From NCBI GenBank assembly GCA_008921705.1, contig VFFE01007869.1:5142972-5206971 (forward strand): a DNA stretch of 64,000 nucleotides, read 5' to 3'. Below the pieces are notes generated by a model that saw only the letters and a program-made list of their open reading frames with translations, was not told the DNA's origin and ran no database searches. This document shows positions 48,601 to 60,700 of this stretch, one piece after another. The translations under genes and the position numbers were made by a program. Numbering within the stretch: the first letter of the stretch is position 1; each line of letters begins with the position of its first letter. The DNA is from Burhinus oedicnemus (Eukaryota; Chordata; Aves; Charadriiformes; Burhinidae).

Positions 48601-51600
48601 CCTCCCCCCAAAACATTCCTTTAATCCATCCAAAATGTTCCCATTCTGCACGAGACTTCCACGGCCTCCATTTGCAGCGCAGAGGTGCAAGGATTCTCGT
48701 ACAAACTGGCAATGATGCTGTGCATTCTTCTGCTTTTGTTTTATGTGAGGAGGAGAGAGAGAGAGACAAAAAAGCAATTCAAGCTCTGACAAGCCGTGAG
48801 GAAATGAATGACGAGAAGGATGGACAGAGAGGCAGAGCAATGCGTGAGTGTGTGTGAACTGTGACAAGACCATCACGCACATGGTTCTGCGTTAACGTAC
48901 ACCAGCAGAAAATGGTACCACGTACTGTCACTCCAACAGGGACAGGGTTTCATCCACAAAGATAAACCCAGAATCCGGACATACCTCACTCTTCAGTAAC
49001 TAATGCCAATTTATTCTTTTTAAAAATACATATCCTGATAATCCTCTTTCCCTGAAAAGTCTCAACCTGAAACTTACCCCACTTGGGTGCAACAGTCCTT
49101 GGTTACGCTGGGTTTCCAGGGCTTCAGCTACCCCAGAATATGAACTTGTCGTCCTTGACAGAAAAGGAATATATTACAGCCTACAATAATTTACTTTGTT
49201 TATGCTGGCAATGAACCTATCAGAACTTAACACATAGTCAAAACAATTCATATGTAAATGAATTATGGTCAGAAATATCACCATCATACCTTGATTTTAA
49301 ATTCCAGTTGGGAGTTAATCGTGTACATCATTTCCGTCCTTTCCATTTTCCGAGCACCTTCGTTGCATAAACGCACCAACTAGAAACGAGACATTTATTT
49401 AACAGGTTTAATGTACTCAGGACTTCAGTTTTTTATAAAATGAAAATTACAAAGGACTTGACATTTTCACACTGGGTCGCAGACATCATGTTTTCAAGAC
49501 GAGACTGAACGCGGCCCTGAGTGACCAGGTCTGACCTGACAGTCAATTGTGCTTCGAGGCTGGACTGGATGACCTCCCGAGATCCTCCTCAAAGTGAATC
49601 ATCCCACGATACTGTGATAATTATTTATTCTTCAGGGGAGTCCAGACGGTACAAAGGTTCAGCCAGAATTTCTGACTGCGATGAGTTATAGCTCTCTGAC
49701 CCAAGTTAATGATCAGCTCCAGAAGAAACAACCTCCCACACCGACACATCAGTGCCACACGCTGCCGCGTCTACCACACCCCCCACTGGCTCACGGAAGA
49801 AACTCCCAGCACAAACGTTACGGTACCATCTTGTTGAGCTAAGGCAAACAGCATTCCAGAAAAAGTTTCATTGCAGCTGCCCTTCACAATGCAATTTCAA
49901 AGCACGCTACAGTTTTATTGAAGCCTGCACACAGTGGTGGGAAGCACATAAAAACACGGGGCAAGGACAGAAAGGCATGAAAACGCATTCTCTTAACCCC
50001 ACTACAACAGGCATGGACTTCCCGAGCGTCAACAGGCCTTTTCTCCTTTTATAATCGAACACTTCACACACCATACACAGTTCCTACAGAAAAACCCAAT
50101 TGTGCTGGCAGCCATACAGCGCTACCGAATTTAGGATATTTTCCTAACCGATAAACAGTCATTTAGGCATAAAAATGATCCCTAGTGGCCCTTCTTAAAT
50201 AAAACAATTTAGAGGTTTTATTTTTCAGTACTCTTCCTGTTTCCATTATTTATGCATGGAAAACAATTTTTCCCTTAAAGTAGACATGAATGTTCGAGGC
50301 CCAAGGTAATGTCTAGCCCCAACATACAGAAAGAGACTTTTTTTTTTTTTTAAAAATAAAGAATGCCCAGTACTTCACATTTCACAACAGTCTATGACGC
50401 ACTATAGTTTCTGAAATTCTGAGATCCTGGAGGCAAAAAATAGCTAGTCAGATCCACAGATTTTCTCTTCATACCACAATGTTCTGTTTTAAGGAGTTGT
50501 CTATTTTCAGAATATAAATGTATTGAACAGATGGATTGGAATTTCCCACCAATTTAAAAAAAAATAAATTGGTAATCTGATTGTTCAGGTTCAAATGGAA
50601 GGAACCAGAATTTATTATAGAAGTAAGTGCTGTTGAAATTTACAATCTATGCATGGAAATGGGCTTGTCCTCTTCTTCCACCCTTGATTCCTCACAAGAA
50701 AGCATGACTACGGGAGAAGACAACTTTGAACACCTGACCGAAGGTGATCTGGTTAACTTACAATAAAAGCAGAAAAAATGCTTAAGTCTGCTTAGAAGAA
50801 CCATATTTTCTTGTCTCTACTGTCAGGGCAGTGTTTTGGCTTTTTTTATATGTATGGTCCACCATATGGCTTTTTGCTGGACTGACTGGCAGCAAATAGG
50901 ACAAATTTGTCCAACTACACAATGAAACAGGTGAACAAAACGAGTAATGAATGTGAAAATTCATTCTCAGGTGACTAACAAAAAACAAAAGCAGCCACTT
51001 CTTACAGTGGAATTTTGAAATGATGGGAGCATGTAGTGCAATTTAGGTAGGAAAACAGTCAAAGCAGGAAAAATTCTGCATCCATATTAAACTTTTAAGA
51101 ACATACCTTGCTCACTTCTTTTAGAGCTTGCTTGCAGTTCTCGTATTTTGGTGAATCTTTAGGAGTTTTCTGACAAATTGTCTGAAATAAAATGTCAGTT
51201 ACTTCACAGGACTAAGAAGTACAGATTGTAACAAATACAGAATCTTACACACATATTAATTGAAATCAAAGAGGTGAAGTTACAGCCGTGGACTGGGATA
51301 AATGAGAGAACACTAGATCACTTCTTCAGAGTGTTTCATGACACTAAGGAATGCCTCCCGTGAAACCATTTTATCATAGAGTCATAGAATCACTCAGGTT
51401 GGAAGAGACCTTTAAGATCATCAAGTCCAACCATTAACCTAACACTGCCAAACCCACGACTAACCCATGTCCCTCAGCACCACGTCTACCTGGCTTTTAA
51501 ATACCTTCAGGGATGGCGACTCCACCACTTCCCTGGGCAGCCTGTTCCAATGCTTGATAAACCTTTCAGTGAAGAAATTTTTCCTAATCATTTTTTTGGA

Positions 51601-54109
51601 GCAAAGTGATATTTTGCACCTCTTGGCCAACCTCCATCCATGGCCAATGGTGGAAGAGGCAGGCCGTAACCTTCCAGGAAAGGGAAAGTTTCTGCCATCT
51701 CATCTCTTAACTTTTTGCAAACCACAATGAAATCCCATTGCAGCCGTACGTAACTAGGTTCTTCCTGTTTCAAGTACCATGTTAAGCTTTTCCTGGAAGG
51801 TGAAATGCCCATTTATGTACAACTGTACTTGCAATAAGAAAACTGTACCAGATGATTCTGACCAACCTCTTTGTGGAAGGTATTTCCAAAGGATTAACAG
51901 AAAAGGCTCCTAAGGCTACACTGTGATGTGTACCATGGAAAAATATACTAACAGTATTATTTTAGTTAAACAAAACAGCACATGGAAGGGAAGACAGCTG
52001 CAGCATCCAACAGAGGAGGTGCTGGAAAGCAATGAGAAGCAAATCCAATCTATGACTTACACATGACAGTTATATCTATTGACAGTCTGTTCTCATGAGT
52101 TAAAGTCCTATCAGAAACAGGCATTTTGAGTCAATAACCAACCAGTTAAATCACTTTTTTGATTGAGAATAAAAACATCATATTTTATATTAAATTAGTC
52201 TTTGATATAGTTATGTTCCCTCTTCCCTAATTGTAGTTGGAGCTGTATTTCTGGAACTGAAACCTTAAAAACTGAATTCACTCTGAAGTCTCGATATAAG
52301 GTCTACACAACCATCTCCAAGAAAAACAAAAAACCTGAACTGAAACAGTGAAGAATAAAATGCTTGGTTTGCTTGCTTAGATTCCTTCAGCTGAAGAGGG
52401 GAAGGCAGGTGAAGAAAGGAAAAGAAGGCGGCACACCTAGTGACACACCAAAGTAATACTGGTGTATTACTCAATTTTTTTCACCTAGAAATGTACGGCA
52501 GAGAAGAAAGGATTCAATGTCCATGAAATAACTAAGTAACTACCCAGATGACTGATCAAATTAATCAGTGCACAATTTGCAAATAATTATTAGTCCTGTT
52601 TCTGGATCTTACTAATGCTAGAATCTGAGCCTGGATTTTAATCTGCACTATTGCTGATGGTCCAGCTTATAAATTTAGTTCTAGCATCTTAACTGAAATA
52701 TCACGAATCTTGGTGTGAACTTTGCTTCCCCAGTACTCAGTTGCACTTCATCCCACTTCCTAAGCTGCCTGGTAACCTGCCCAGGAAGGGAACATCTCAT
52801 GGTGTAACAAGCTGGTGGGAAACCAAGTCTGTCAATACTGCTCCACTCAAAGGACTCCAGTGCCCTTGAGAACGTAGTTCATTCTTCAGGGTTACACTGT
52901 GACCCTCGTAACTGAGGGTCTTAATGACTCCGTTCCTGAAAGTAAGTATTTACTGCAAAAGGACCCTGATCTATTCTGTGCGACAGGAAGTCTCGTTTTT
53001 TAAATTGTAGGATTTAATTTTAATCCTAATATTACATACAATTTCTGTGCTAGCTTCCTCCTTGATTTCGGAATCATTTTGACCCTTTACTGTACAATTT
53101 TTCTATTAGAATTTCTAAATATTTACTTTTTGAATAGGGGGTCGGGAGCAGGGGTTACCGGTCACAGTACTTCATAATCAATAGACCAGTATCCATAGCC
53201 CTGTACCTGGTATAAGTAAGAAGATATGAAGAGACTGGAACGAACCAGGAATTCAATACGAAAGAATGCTAACATTAAAAGAACATGCATCAAGGGATAA
53301 TGGAAGAATAACTCTGTTCTCACATCCATCAGTAAGGGAAGACGAGTAACCCTCTGCATGGGAAGAATGAGGAAAGAGATCATTGGTAAATTCCGGCAAT
53401 CTTCATGGGACTCGATCCGTGATAACACCTCTTTAAATGCTGGATTTGTGGCTCTGGTGGGAAAAAGGGGGAGAAAATTAAACGATATGTTTTACCGAAG
53501 AATTGTGAAAGTCAGTAGATTCTAAATAAATCATGATTTTATTAATATGAAAGCATGGTTTGAAGGAGCCATATCAGCTAAGCCTTCAGCTTTATTTACT
53601 TAGATGTGTAAAACCAGTATTGACATTTTAGAAACCTCAATTTCTCCCACACCTGAACACGAGTGCAAACAGACTCATGTGTAACATACAAGGCAAGTAT
53701 GTCTTTGACACTGATTAAACTGTACTCATCAGCGGCAAGGGAATGTAACGCATGACCACAAATAGGATTGGACTATGCAGCCAGGCATGTTTTCACTCTC
53801 AATTACTTCAAAGGAACTTGTACATTAAGGAAAGCTAAGCATGTAAGTACATGCTTGGTTGGAAGCCATAGGTTTTGCACCAAATACCACAGCCTACTAC
53901 GCACTCCTACTACAAAGGGGCTGATTTTGCAATCATATTTTAAAATTAGTTCTTACAGTAATTTCTGCAGTGTTCGCTGCTGATAGACTTCATTGGTGCA
54001 GTACTTTACATATGGATCAAACGTTGAAGAAGTATGCTTTTCAACTATATCACTAATATCATCAATAAAGATGTTGTTCTGATGTCTTGCTTCAAGTTCT
54101 TCAAAGAAC
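27472..54109 (-). CDS. ARHGEF26: ARHGEF26 (SGEF), RhoG guanine-nucleotide exchange factor, 3' nine exons
   Basis: Dbl-family exchange factor that loads GTP on RhoG and acts in macropinocytosis, leukocyte transmigration and epithelial junctions with the Scribble complex. Nine minus-strand exons join in phase into 1,129 nt, about 375 codons plus stop. In order they give the C-terminal part of the DH domain ([14 protein letters not shown], then [18 protein letters not shown], the conserved DH helix), the PH domain ([18 protein letters not shown] to ARWITALG) and the SH3 domain (ALYDY-like [20 protein letters not shown], then [14 protein letters not shown]). The protein ends ETNV, the PDZ ligand that in the human protein binds Scribble and Dlg1. 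The N-terminal region and the first half of DH lie beyond 64,000. All junctions have GT/AG signals. The gene is convergent with DHX36, as in human. Confidence 0.96.
28505..28609 (-). CDS. ARHGEF26: ARHGEF26 exon (first half of SH3)
   Basis: Encodes [20 protein letters not shown] and [14 protein letters not shown]. Acceptor CCACAG, donor GTGAGT on the minus strand; starts after 1 base and ends with 1 base of a split codon. Confidence 0.95.
29100..29167 (-). CDS. ARHGEF26: ARHGEF26 exon (end of PH, linker)
   Basis: Encodes [20 protein letters not shown] and RT; the tryptophan is the invariant PH C-terminal helix residue. Acceptor TTGCAG, donor GTAAGT. Too short for ordinary ORF detection. Confidence 0.93.
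32492..32705 (+). mobile_element. CR1 LINE 3' fragment
   Basis: Reads GTGAGGAGGAACTTCTTGAC, GAGAGGTGGTGGAGTCTCC, GATGATCTCCAGAGGTCCCT and ends near GTGATTCTGCGAG, a typical CR1 tail. It is antisense to ARHGEF26 and lies just downstream of its PH exon. Confidence 0.93.
32928..33137 (-). CDS. ARHGEF26: ARHGEF26 exon (PH middle, insert)
   Basis: Encodes [60 protein letters not shown] and [10 protein letters not shown]. Acceptor CTGCAG, donor GTAAGT. The Ser/Cys-rich insert differs from human more than the rest. Confidence 0.95.
33138..41880 (-). other. Large ARHGEF26 intron (8.7 kb) within the PH domain
   Basis: AT-rich unique sequence with low-complexity tracts: (GGTT)n at 36672-36692 followed by a G/T-rich block to about 36785, and an A run near 39179-39196. 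Open frames up to 117 codons occur but none resembles a protein. No exon or mobile element recognised. Confidence 0.6.
36672..36692 (+). repeat. (GGTT)n microsatellite
   Basis: About five GGTT units starting a 110-base G/T-rich low-complexity block in an ARHGEF26 intron. Confidence 0.8.
41881..42035 (-). CDS. ARHGEF26: ARHGEF26 exon (start of PH)
   Basis: Encodes [40 protein letters not shown] and [11 protein letters not shown]. Acceptor TTGTAG, donor GTAAGA; starts in phase 0. Confidence 0.96.
42036..49289 (-). other. Large ARHGEF26 intron (7.3 kb)
   Basis: AT-rich, with two compositionally distinct patches: an unclassified block at about 43690-44370 and a CpG-rich patch at 47690-47945. 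An A/C-rich low-complexity tract lies at 46060-46125. No gene exon recognised. Confidence 0.6.
49290..49379 (-). CDS. ARHGEF26: ARHGEF26 exon (end of DH)
   Basis: Thirty codons, [20 protein letters not shown] and [10 protein letters not shown], the last DH helix and DH-PH linker. Acceptor TTCTAG, donor GTATGA, phase 0 on both sides. Confidence 0.95.
49485..49620 (+). mobile_element. Degraded CR1 LINE 3' end
   Basis: Recognised by GCGGCCCTGAGTGACCAGGT, GGACTGGATGACCTCCCGAG and a decayed terminal GATACTGTGAT. Diverged, antisense to ARHGEF26, only about 100 bases upstream of an exon. Confidence 0.75.
51107..51181 (-). CDS. ARHGEF26: ARHGEF26 exon (DH)
   Basis: Twenty-five codons, [20 protein letters not shown] and KEVSK, in the DH domain. 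Acceptor TTTCAG, donor GTATGT, phase 0. Confidence 0.94.
51182..53323 (-). other. ARHGEF26 intron (2.1 kb)
   Basis: Contains the CR1 fragment at 51374-51595; the rest is AT-rich without recognisable features. Confidence 0.6.
51374..51595 (-). mobile_element. CR1 LINE 3' fragment
   Basis: On the + strand reads TCATAGAGTCATAGAATCAC, GGTTGGAAGAGACCTTTAAG, ATCATCAAGTCCAACC, then GCAGCCTGTTCCAATGCTTG. The reverse complement of the ATTCTATGA CR1 end is intact. Similarity is lost after about 51595. Confidence 0.94.
53324..53453 (-). CDS. ARHGEF26: ARHGEF26 exon (DH core)
   Basis: Encodes [40 protein letters not shown] and LMD, including the conserved DH region 3 that contacts the GTPase. Acceptor CACCAG, donor GTGAGA. 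Confidence 0.96.
53957..54109 (-). CDS. ARHGEF26: ARHGEF26 exon (DH; most 5' exon in the window)
   Basis: Encodes [40 protein letters not shown] and [11 protein letters not shown]. Acceptor CCACAG, donor GTAAGA. The preceding exon, with the first DH helix, was not found up to 64,000. Confidence 0.95.
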
Positions 54110-55442
54110 CTGTGGAAAAAAAGAAAATAAATTACTCATTTTTACAAAAAAGTAGCAGACTTTCTCTTGCAACATTTTACACTTCACCTGACACAACCCA
54201 TGAATTTTCTAAACTAATGACAACTCGAATGGTTTGTGAAAGAGTGAGATCATCTCTCTTTTGGCAGAATGGTAAGGGAAATCTTTACACCATACGAGCC
54301 CAAGGGTGGTGGTGTCACCTGGCAGAGCTCAGCAGAAGCAATGCCGGCAAAGTTACTTCCCATTCTCTAGCTGCCAAAAGTGAAACAGCATTACTGATCT
54401 GGTTAGACTAGAATTTCCAGAAACAGGGTTGAAAAAGAAATGAAACAACTTCAAGCACAACATTAACACATTTCCTCTTGTAATAAAGGAAGTACAATAC
54501 CAGAAACGTTCAATGAAATAAAGTTATGTGTGAACTGCTAAACTAAGAACAACAACAAAAAAAATATATAGCAGGCTGACTGGACAAGGTGCTCACGTAC
54601 CACATACTTCAATCTACCACTAAAACCACACACAGATTGGAAACAGTGAAAATGGGAACAGAAACCAAAACCCTGAGCTGACTTTTTCCCCTAAACATGC
54701 TTGTTCCAAGAACTTCCCTATCGTTTGTCCTCTGTTCCATATTCGAGTCCCTTTGGCATCTGAAAGGTTTCCACTCCTCCTTTCACTTCTAGTTTTACCA
54801 GAAAACAAAAGCCTGTATCTCCACAATGCTCATTAGAAATATTTTCCTGTTTGGGGTGTAAGAACTCACACAGATTGCCATTAGATCTATTGCAGGTCAT
54901 TGGAATTACCTACACTGCCACCCTGACTCCACTGCAATCCTTCAAAATCTAGAAGCTGCTGAAAATCTCTCTGACCCGAGACTTGCCTGCAGCCTTTAGA
55001 AAAGACGACTCACTAGAACAATCCTGAACTCCACAGAGTAAACCAGCTAATAAAATACTTCTGTATAGCACAGAAAAATTAAGGAAATATTTGGAACACG
55101 TGATTGCACATCAAGCTAAAATATTTTCAACACGTTTTATTTTATTTTAGCCCATTATTACATTTTCTCATTACTAACACTGGCTCTTCAAATATCTGTC
55201 ACCTGGCAGCTCTTTTTTTTTTTTTTTTTAAAGGGTGCCACCAGTGTTGTCCATAGTTTGTTTTACAAACAAACCTCAAACATTTAAGATGAGACCAGGA
55301 TGAACAGAAGCTTACTGTACAAGTGTTTAACAACATGGGTTCACTAAAATTAAGACTTTTTTCAGGTGTGCTTTGAAGAAGCTGCCTGAACTGAGTGGTT
55401 GCCACATTCTCACTCAGTCAATCACACAGTCAGAAGAATCAA

Positions 55443-55540
55443 GTGGGGGGGTTTCGTTGCGGTTTTTGGATTTTTTGGGTTTTGTTTGTTTGTTTGTTTT
55501 GTTTGTTTTTTGTTTTTTGGTTTGTTTTTTTTTTTTTAAA
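55443..55540 (+). repeat. G/T-rich low-complexity tract
   Basis: Imperfect TTTG and TTTTTG units and T runs; no coding potential. Similar blocks occur at 47465-47515 and 58470-58505. Confidence 0.75.
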
Positions 55541-57649
55541 GTTTTGAATTATTAACAGCAGATTGAACTGACTGATGTTTACCAGTATTGTCATTTAATG
55601 AAAAACAGGACACCGCCTACAGACAGATACAATGCCATCTACTACAGTGCACAGTTTTCTTCTCACTCTTCCCCTTTAAGTAGTGCAGCAGTATTTTTTT
55701 AATAGCCTTGCCACTTTTGGAAGGTAGAGTCCTCCAGCACCCTTCTATCCTCCACCCATCTTATTTCAACGCACAAAACATTTCAAGTTGTTGCTGACTT
55801 GTATTATGCTACGTATTGGGTTTTTTAGTACCCAGACCAGTACTAACTGGCAAAGCACACTAAGCTGCAATGAGGCCTCATCCAACACATGGACAAATAC
55901 CAAAGTTAACAGCTGCCTGAAATTGCATTGGGGTCCAAGAAGGAGGAAGGAGAAAAAAAAAAAAAAGAATCTCCAAGTCCCACAGTCTACAGTTTCTCCT
56001 GAACAACAGTCAGACTTCAACGGCTGACCACCATCAACTGCAGATGACGGGAATTCGTTTCTACTCTACTCAGACATGTTTATAGTTGGGAGAACTTCCC
56101 AGCGCGCTGCCAATTTACTTTGCTCAGGAAATTAGGAAATACAACATTTCTTCCTGCTGTATGTTATGGCACGCTGACAAGGTGTTTGACCATGCTGGGC
56201 TAGAACTCCTACTTTTAGAATTTATCTGATGCTTCATCAATGATGTCATCAGTCACAGCCATTGTAAGGAACAGTAAAAATCCTGGATAGTAGAAGAATT
56301 TAAAAAAAAAAAGAGAGGGGCAGAGAGAAGCAGCATACCCAAGTCCCATCCCCCACAACACGTACTGTAAGAATGATTACCCTCTGGAAATTACACAGCA
56401 GAGTTTGAATCAAAGGTTGTCTTTTTTCGCATCCAATCTGCTAATTACTATATACAACCAATAAACCAGACACATCATGAAAACCTTTTACTTAAAACTT
56501 TAGGACAGATTCTGTCATAAAGATCAGTACTGAGTGATCAAGTGATTACATTCAATTTAACCAACTACAAATTAGTTGTGCTGTGTGACTGGCTTTTTTT
56601 GCTTAATACCAGAAGTATTTATTTAAAGCATGTTTCTGGTAAATCCAAAACTTTTCTGGTTAAAGTGAGATCCAATTAAGTGAAAGTCAAACAGCATCAT
56701 AAAAGAGCATTTGATTTCCCTCACCTTGTCCTTATGTTGTTTAAAAGAAATGTTCAGTTTGCAACACTCTAGAACTCCCCTCTCCTAAAGGCTACGTGCC
56801 AAATTTAGAAATGCAGGTTTAATTCATTTCCTGTTTCTTTTTATAGCACAGTATCTAGAAACACTAGAGATCTCACCAACACTGGAGTTTGCCCTGTCTT
56901 TATGACAAGGGTTCCCTCCATAAAGCTGGTGGCTCCTGTGAAGGGTCTTCCTATGTCTTTAGGCGTCTGATTAACAAGCTGGTAATTACCAAGACAACAA
57001 TGTCCTAATACTTGCTCAGACAATTTTCTTACGGTATTTTTTCCTACTCCTTGGCACTGCTTTAATCAATGACTGATATCCACAACTTTCTCAAAAAGGC
57101 TAGTTCATTCGGCCATATAAACACAAATGCGCAGTCGCGCATGCACCATGTTCCAAACTATTCCATACAATTCACCTTTATAAGGCCTAAACTATGTCTC
57201 ATTTACAACTGCAAAACTCCCATCAACATAATAGAAGTTCTACTTTCACAGATGCCATGAAAAAATACACAAAATAAATGTCCTAAGATCAATCATTTTG
57301 GTTGACATTTCTTCTCAACATTTACTCTCCCTTCACCCCTAGATAAAGGTATTAACTGAGCAGGACTTACATTCTTATGAATACTGTATCTTGCTATCTG
57401 GATATATTCTAAAATCAGATTGCACTGCATTAAAAAAATTCTAGTTAGGCAGGTAAAGGAGATTTTAACTAGGCAGGACAAATTAGAGTTAGAAAAACAA
57501 TTGCCTTATGGAGTCAGTTATTCTCCAGGAGCAAAAAGCATGTAGAATGAAGTGAGAGCACACAAAAAGGAGCATCAGAGGTACTGCAAAAAATCTAAAC
57601 AGGTTGTTTACATCAAGGGTGACTATAGAAGAAAACTGCTGCCAGAGCC

Positions 57650-57780
57650 TTTCCGGCGAGTGAGACTGGGAAAGAACAGACTTGGTGGGAGATCTGTCTG
57701 AAATTGAAGTAAATGTGGAACACCAGAAGTCACCAGACCCAGGTGATCAGCACCCAAGAGAGCTAAGAGGGGAAAAAAAA
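57650..57780 (+). mobile_element. Ancient CR1-like ORF2 fragment
   Basis: The order of motifs (GACTTGGTGGGAGATCTGTC, TGAAATTGAAGTAAATGTGG, AAGTCACCAGACCCAGGTG, CACCCAAGAGAGCTAAGAGG) follows an old CR1 segment just before the reverse-transcriptase domain (SPGPDGIHPRVLKEL region). Frame destroyed. Older than the other copies. Confidence 0.55.
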
Positions 57781-60700
57781 TTCTGATGAAGTTACTAAGA
57801 GATCATTTTATTCTGTTTGCAACATGACAGAATACACATAATAGCATTACCGGGTCGGCAAGAGGGACAGATGCTGTAATATCATTACGGTTTTGTATAC
57901 GGGTTACATAGCGGTCACGGAATCAAGGTTCTCAAAACGTTTATCTGACTTTTTTTTTGTACTGCTTGTGATACTCATTTTTTTACCTCCTTGCAGGTTC
58001 ATGGAATTCTCCACTGCTAACCATTCTGGAGAGCGCTATTGTCCTTCTCTGTCAGATGCCACAGTCACTGAAAATAGCAGTCTGTCACCATCAAAGCCAT
58101 TCTGTATGTGGTAGTGAACTGCAGGCTGGCTAGTAGATCACTTATTTCAAGCTCATTATTGTTATTCTTGCTTAATGTTTTTGAAGTTATAATGACCTAT
58201 ATGTCTGGCATGAAGAAGATTATAAGATTATAATGCAGATTTAGCTTCATAGGGATGTTGCTGCTGACACACTCCTATCCAGTACCAGAAACAGGCCACA
58301 GGACTGGAAGCAAGTACAATTTAGCTTCCTCCTCTTAGAGACAAGCGAATTGGAAAAACAATTACCTATTTCAGGTAACTTCAGGCAAAAATAATACAAA
58401 TTTCTGAGTAGCCTCTCCAAATCTGAATATTCTCATCAGGAACAAAGCTTAACATCTGCATCACAATTCTGGGGTTTTTTTTTGGGGGGGGTGGTGTGGT
58501 GTGGTGAGAATTTAAAAAGGGGAAAAATGGGAAAAACCACAGCCTTATTTCCATAGAATTTTTATGCTGAATCAGAATCAGAGCTTTTAGCAAAAGAATG
58601 GCTGAAAAAGAGGGTGATTTAAGTGAGGGACTGCATCCATGGGTGTTTGAAATGAATCTGTTACAGGATGTATCACAATCTAAATAATGGAAAACAATAC
58701 ATACATACGCACACATATATTTATAACACCAAACACTGCAAAGCTAATAGCCCACAAAAATACCTTTTATTAGCTAATATCCACTGAGCAACTACAAGGC
58801 CAAACAAGGACGGGGGAGAAAAAAAAAAAGAAAAAAAGAAAAAAAGACCCTGACAGTCTATTCCTTCATTCTGCAACAAACTGGAACAACTTCCAGCAGG
58901 CCTACCGACAAGAACTGTACTAATGGCAAGCCACTTGCCTTTTCAACTATTTATAGTATTCTGGCAGAAATCCAGAACAATAAAAAGGCCATGGCAACCC
59001 TGTCAATATATTCTGTTACAGTGAGATGCTTGAGATAATGGGGCAGTGCTCACAGCATCTAGTTCAATGGTATGCATTTCAGAAAAACAGATCCTGATTC
59101 AACCAATTAATACCCAGTAACAAATGAACCCACAAAGAACATTCTGTGGCACTAGAAATGTAAATCTTTTTGCTAAATTATGAAGACATCACAACAGGAG
59201 TCTTCATTTTAAAAATCTTTCCCATGCTCAAAGTAATGCTTTTTACACTACTGAGAAGAAGCAGGGTGCTTCTGCACGTCTCCCCGAGTCTGAAGAGTCA
59301 CCTACATGCTCGTTTGTCACAGAACAAAGCAATCTCTTGCATGTCACAAACGAGGAATTTATAAATCATTTTGTGAAACTTTCTGACAACAGGGATGAGG
59401 CTGTTCCCACACAACACACTTGCTAGGACGGCCAAACTAACACCCACAGCAAGGAAAGGCCTTGGAGAACAGAAGAGAACCACCAGACACGTAACTTGTC
59501 TCAGGCTCTACAAACCTCGGTTGTCACCTCCAATCGCTAGCTTCACAATAACCAAGTGTTAGCACTAGCCAATACTGAAGTTGTTACTATATGCAAGAGA
59601 ACTAATCAATCTTGATATTTGGCAAGAAATTTTTGTTAATATAAAAATATGAACCATACAAAAACTTAAATTAAGTATTGCTTAGTCTTGAGGGAAGCGT
59701 AGCAGCCAGGGAACTCTCCACCACAGCCTAGAAATAACAGTGTTTGCTCAGGAAACTGTCCAGAGAAAATCTGGAACTTGTAATTTCATTTCAAATGACA
59801 AATTCTCCCATCAGGCTCCTGCCCCCTCTCTCTCTGAGCCCAGCAGGTACTGCCGTGGGTACCACATGCCTTCCAGCAGCCCCGTGCCAGAGGGAGACCG
59901 CAAACACTCCCAGGTTAATCTTTCCCACAAGGGCACCCGTGCCAAGTTGGCAACCACTTAACTTCCTTAACCGAAGGAAAGCAGGTTCAAAGTGCAAGTG
60001 TACCAATCACCACGTCGGGCTGTTCTACAGCCCTGCGCAGGTGCTGCCCAGAAGGCAGAGCAGCAACGCCTGCCACGGGAAAGGCCAAGGGGCAGGAGGA
60101 CACAGAGCTGCGAGAGGCAACACCGCGCAGCTTCGAGTGCTGTTGCACTTCTCTCTGTGCCACCGCAGGCACTTCAGCCTCTGTCTTACACACCTATAGA
60201 AGTAGTTATCCGGGGCAGCAAACTACCGCACATGCTTAAAGGTAGGGAGAAAGTTGCAGGTTTTGACACTGCTGCACATAAAGCTGCTTTTCCTATAAAA
60301 TGTACAAATAAAAGTCTGTCCACATGATCTTGATATTGATACAGCCACATCCATAGTAGAAGTTACAGCGTGACATGGAGGATGGCAAATGCCACACTTT
60401 GGCAGGCAAGATTTCCTAGGTATTAACACTGCACAGACCAACCTCACAGTTGTCCAGAGTAATGCGGAGCAATGCAACGTAACTCATCCATCTGCAATGA
60501 AAGCTTTCATCTCATGAATCTGAGGTCCAATAAAATTGTATAGCTTTAAAATCTCATTTAAACAAAGCACACTGACCAAATGATACATGTAAGGAGCCAA
60601 GGGAACATATATATATCCTCCCACTATGACAGCCTTGCTAAACACAGATACTTCTAGACTTACGAACAACTTGGTGCCTTTTCAAAGCTACACATTCTTT

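Noticed and set aside
48488..48882. Overlapping frames of 93-124 codons on both strands in an ARHGEF26 intron
   Set aside because: No motif, no splice-consistent context, and composition like flanking intron.
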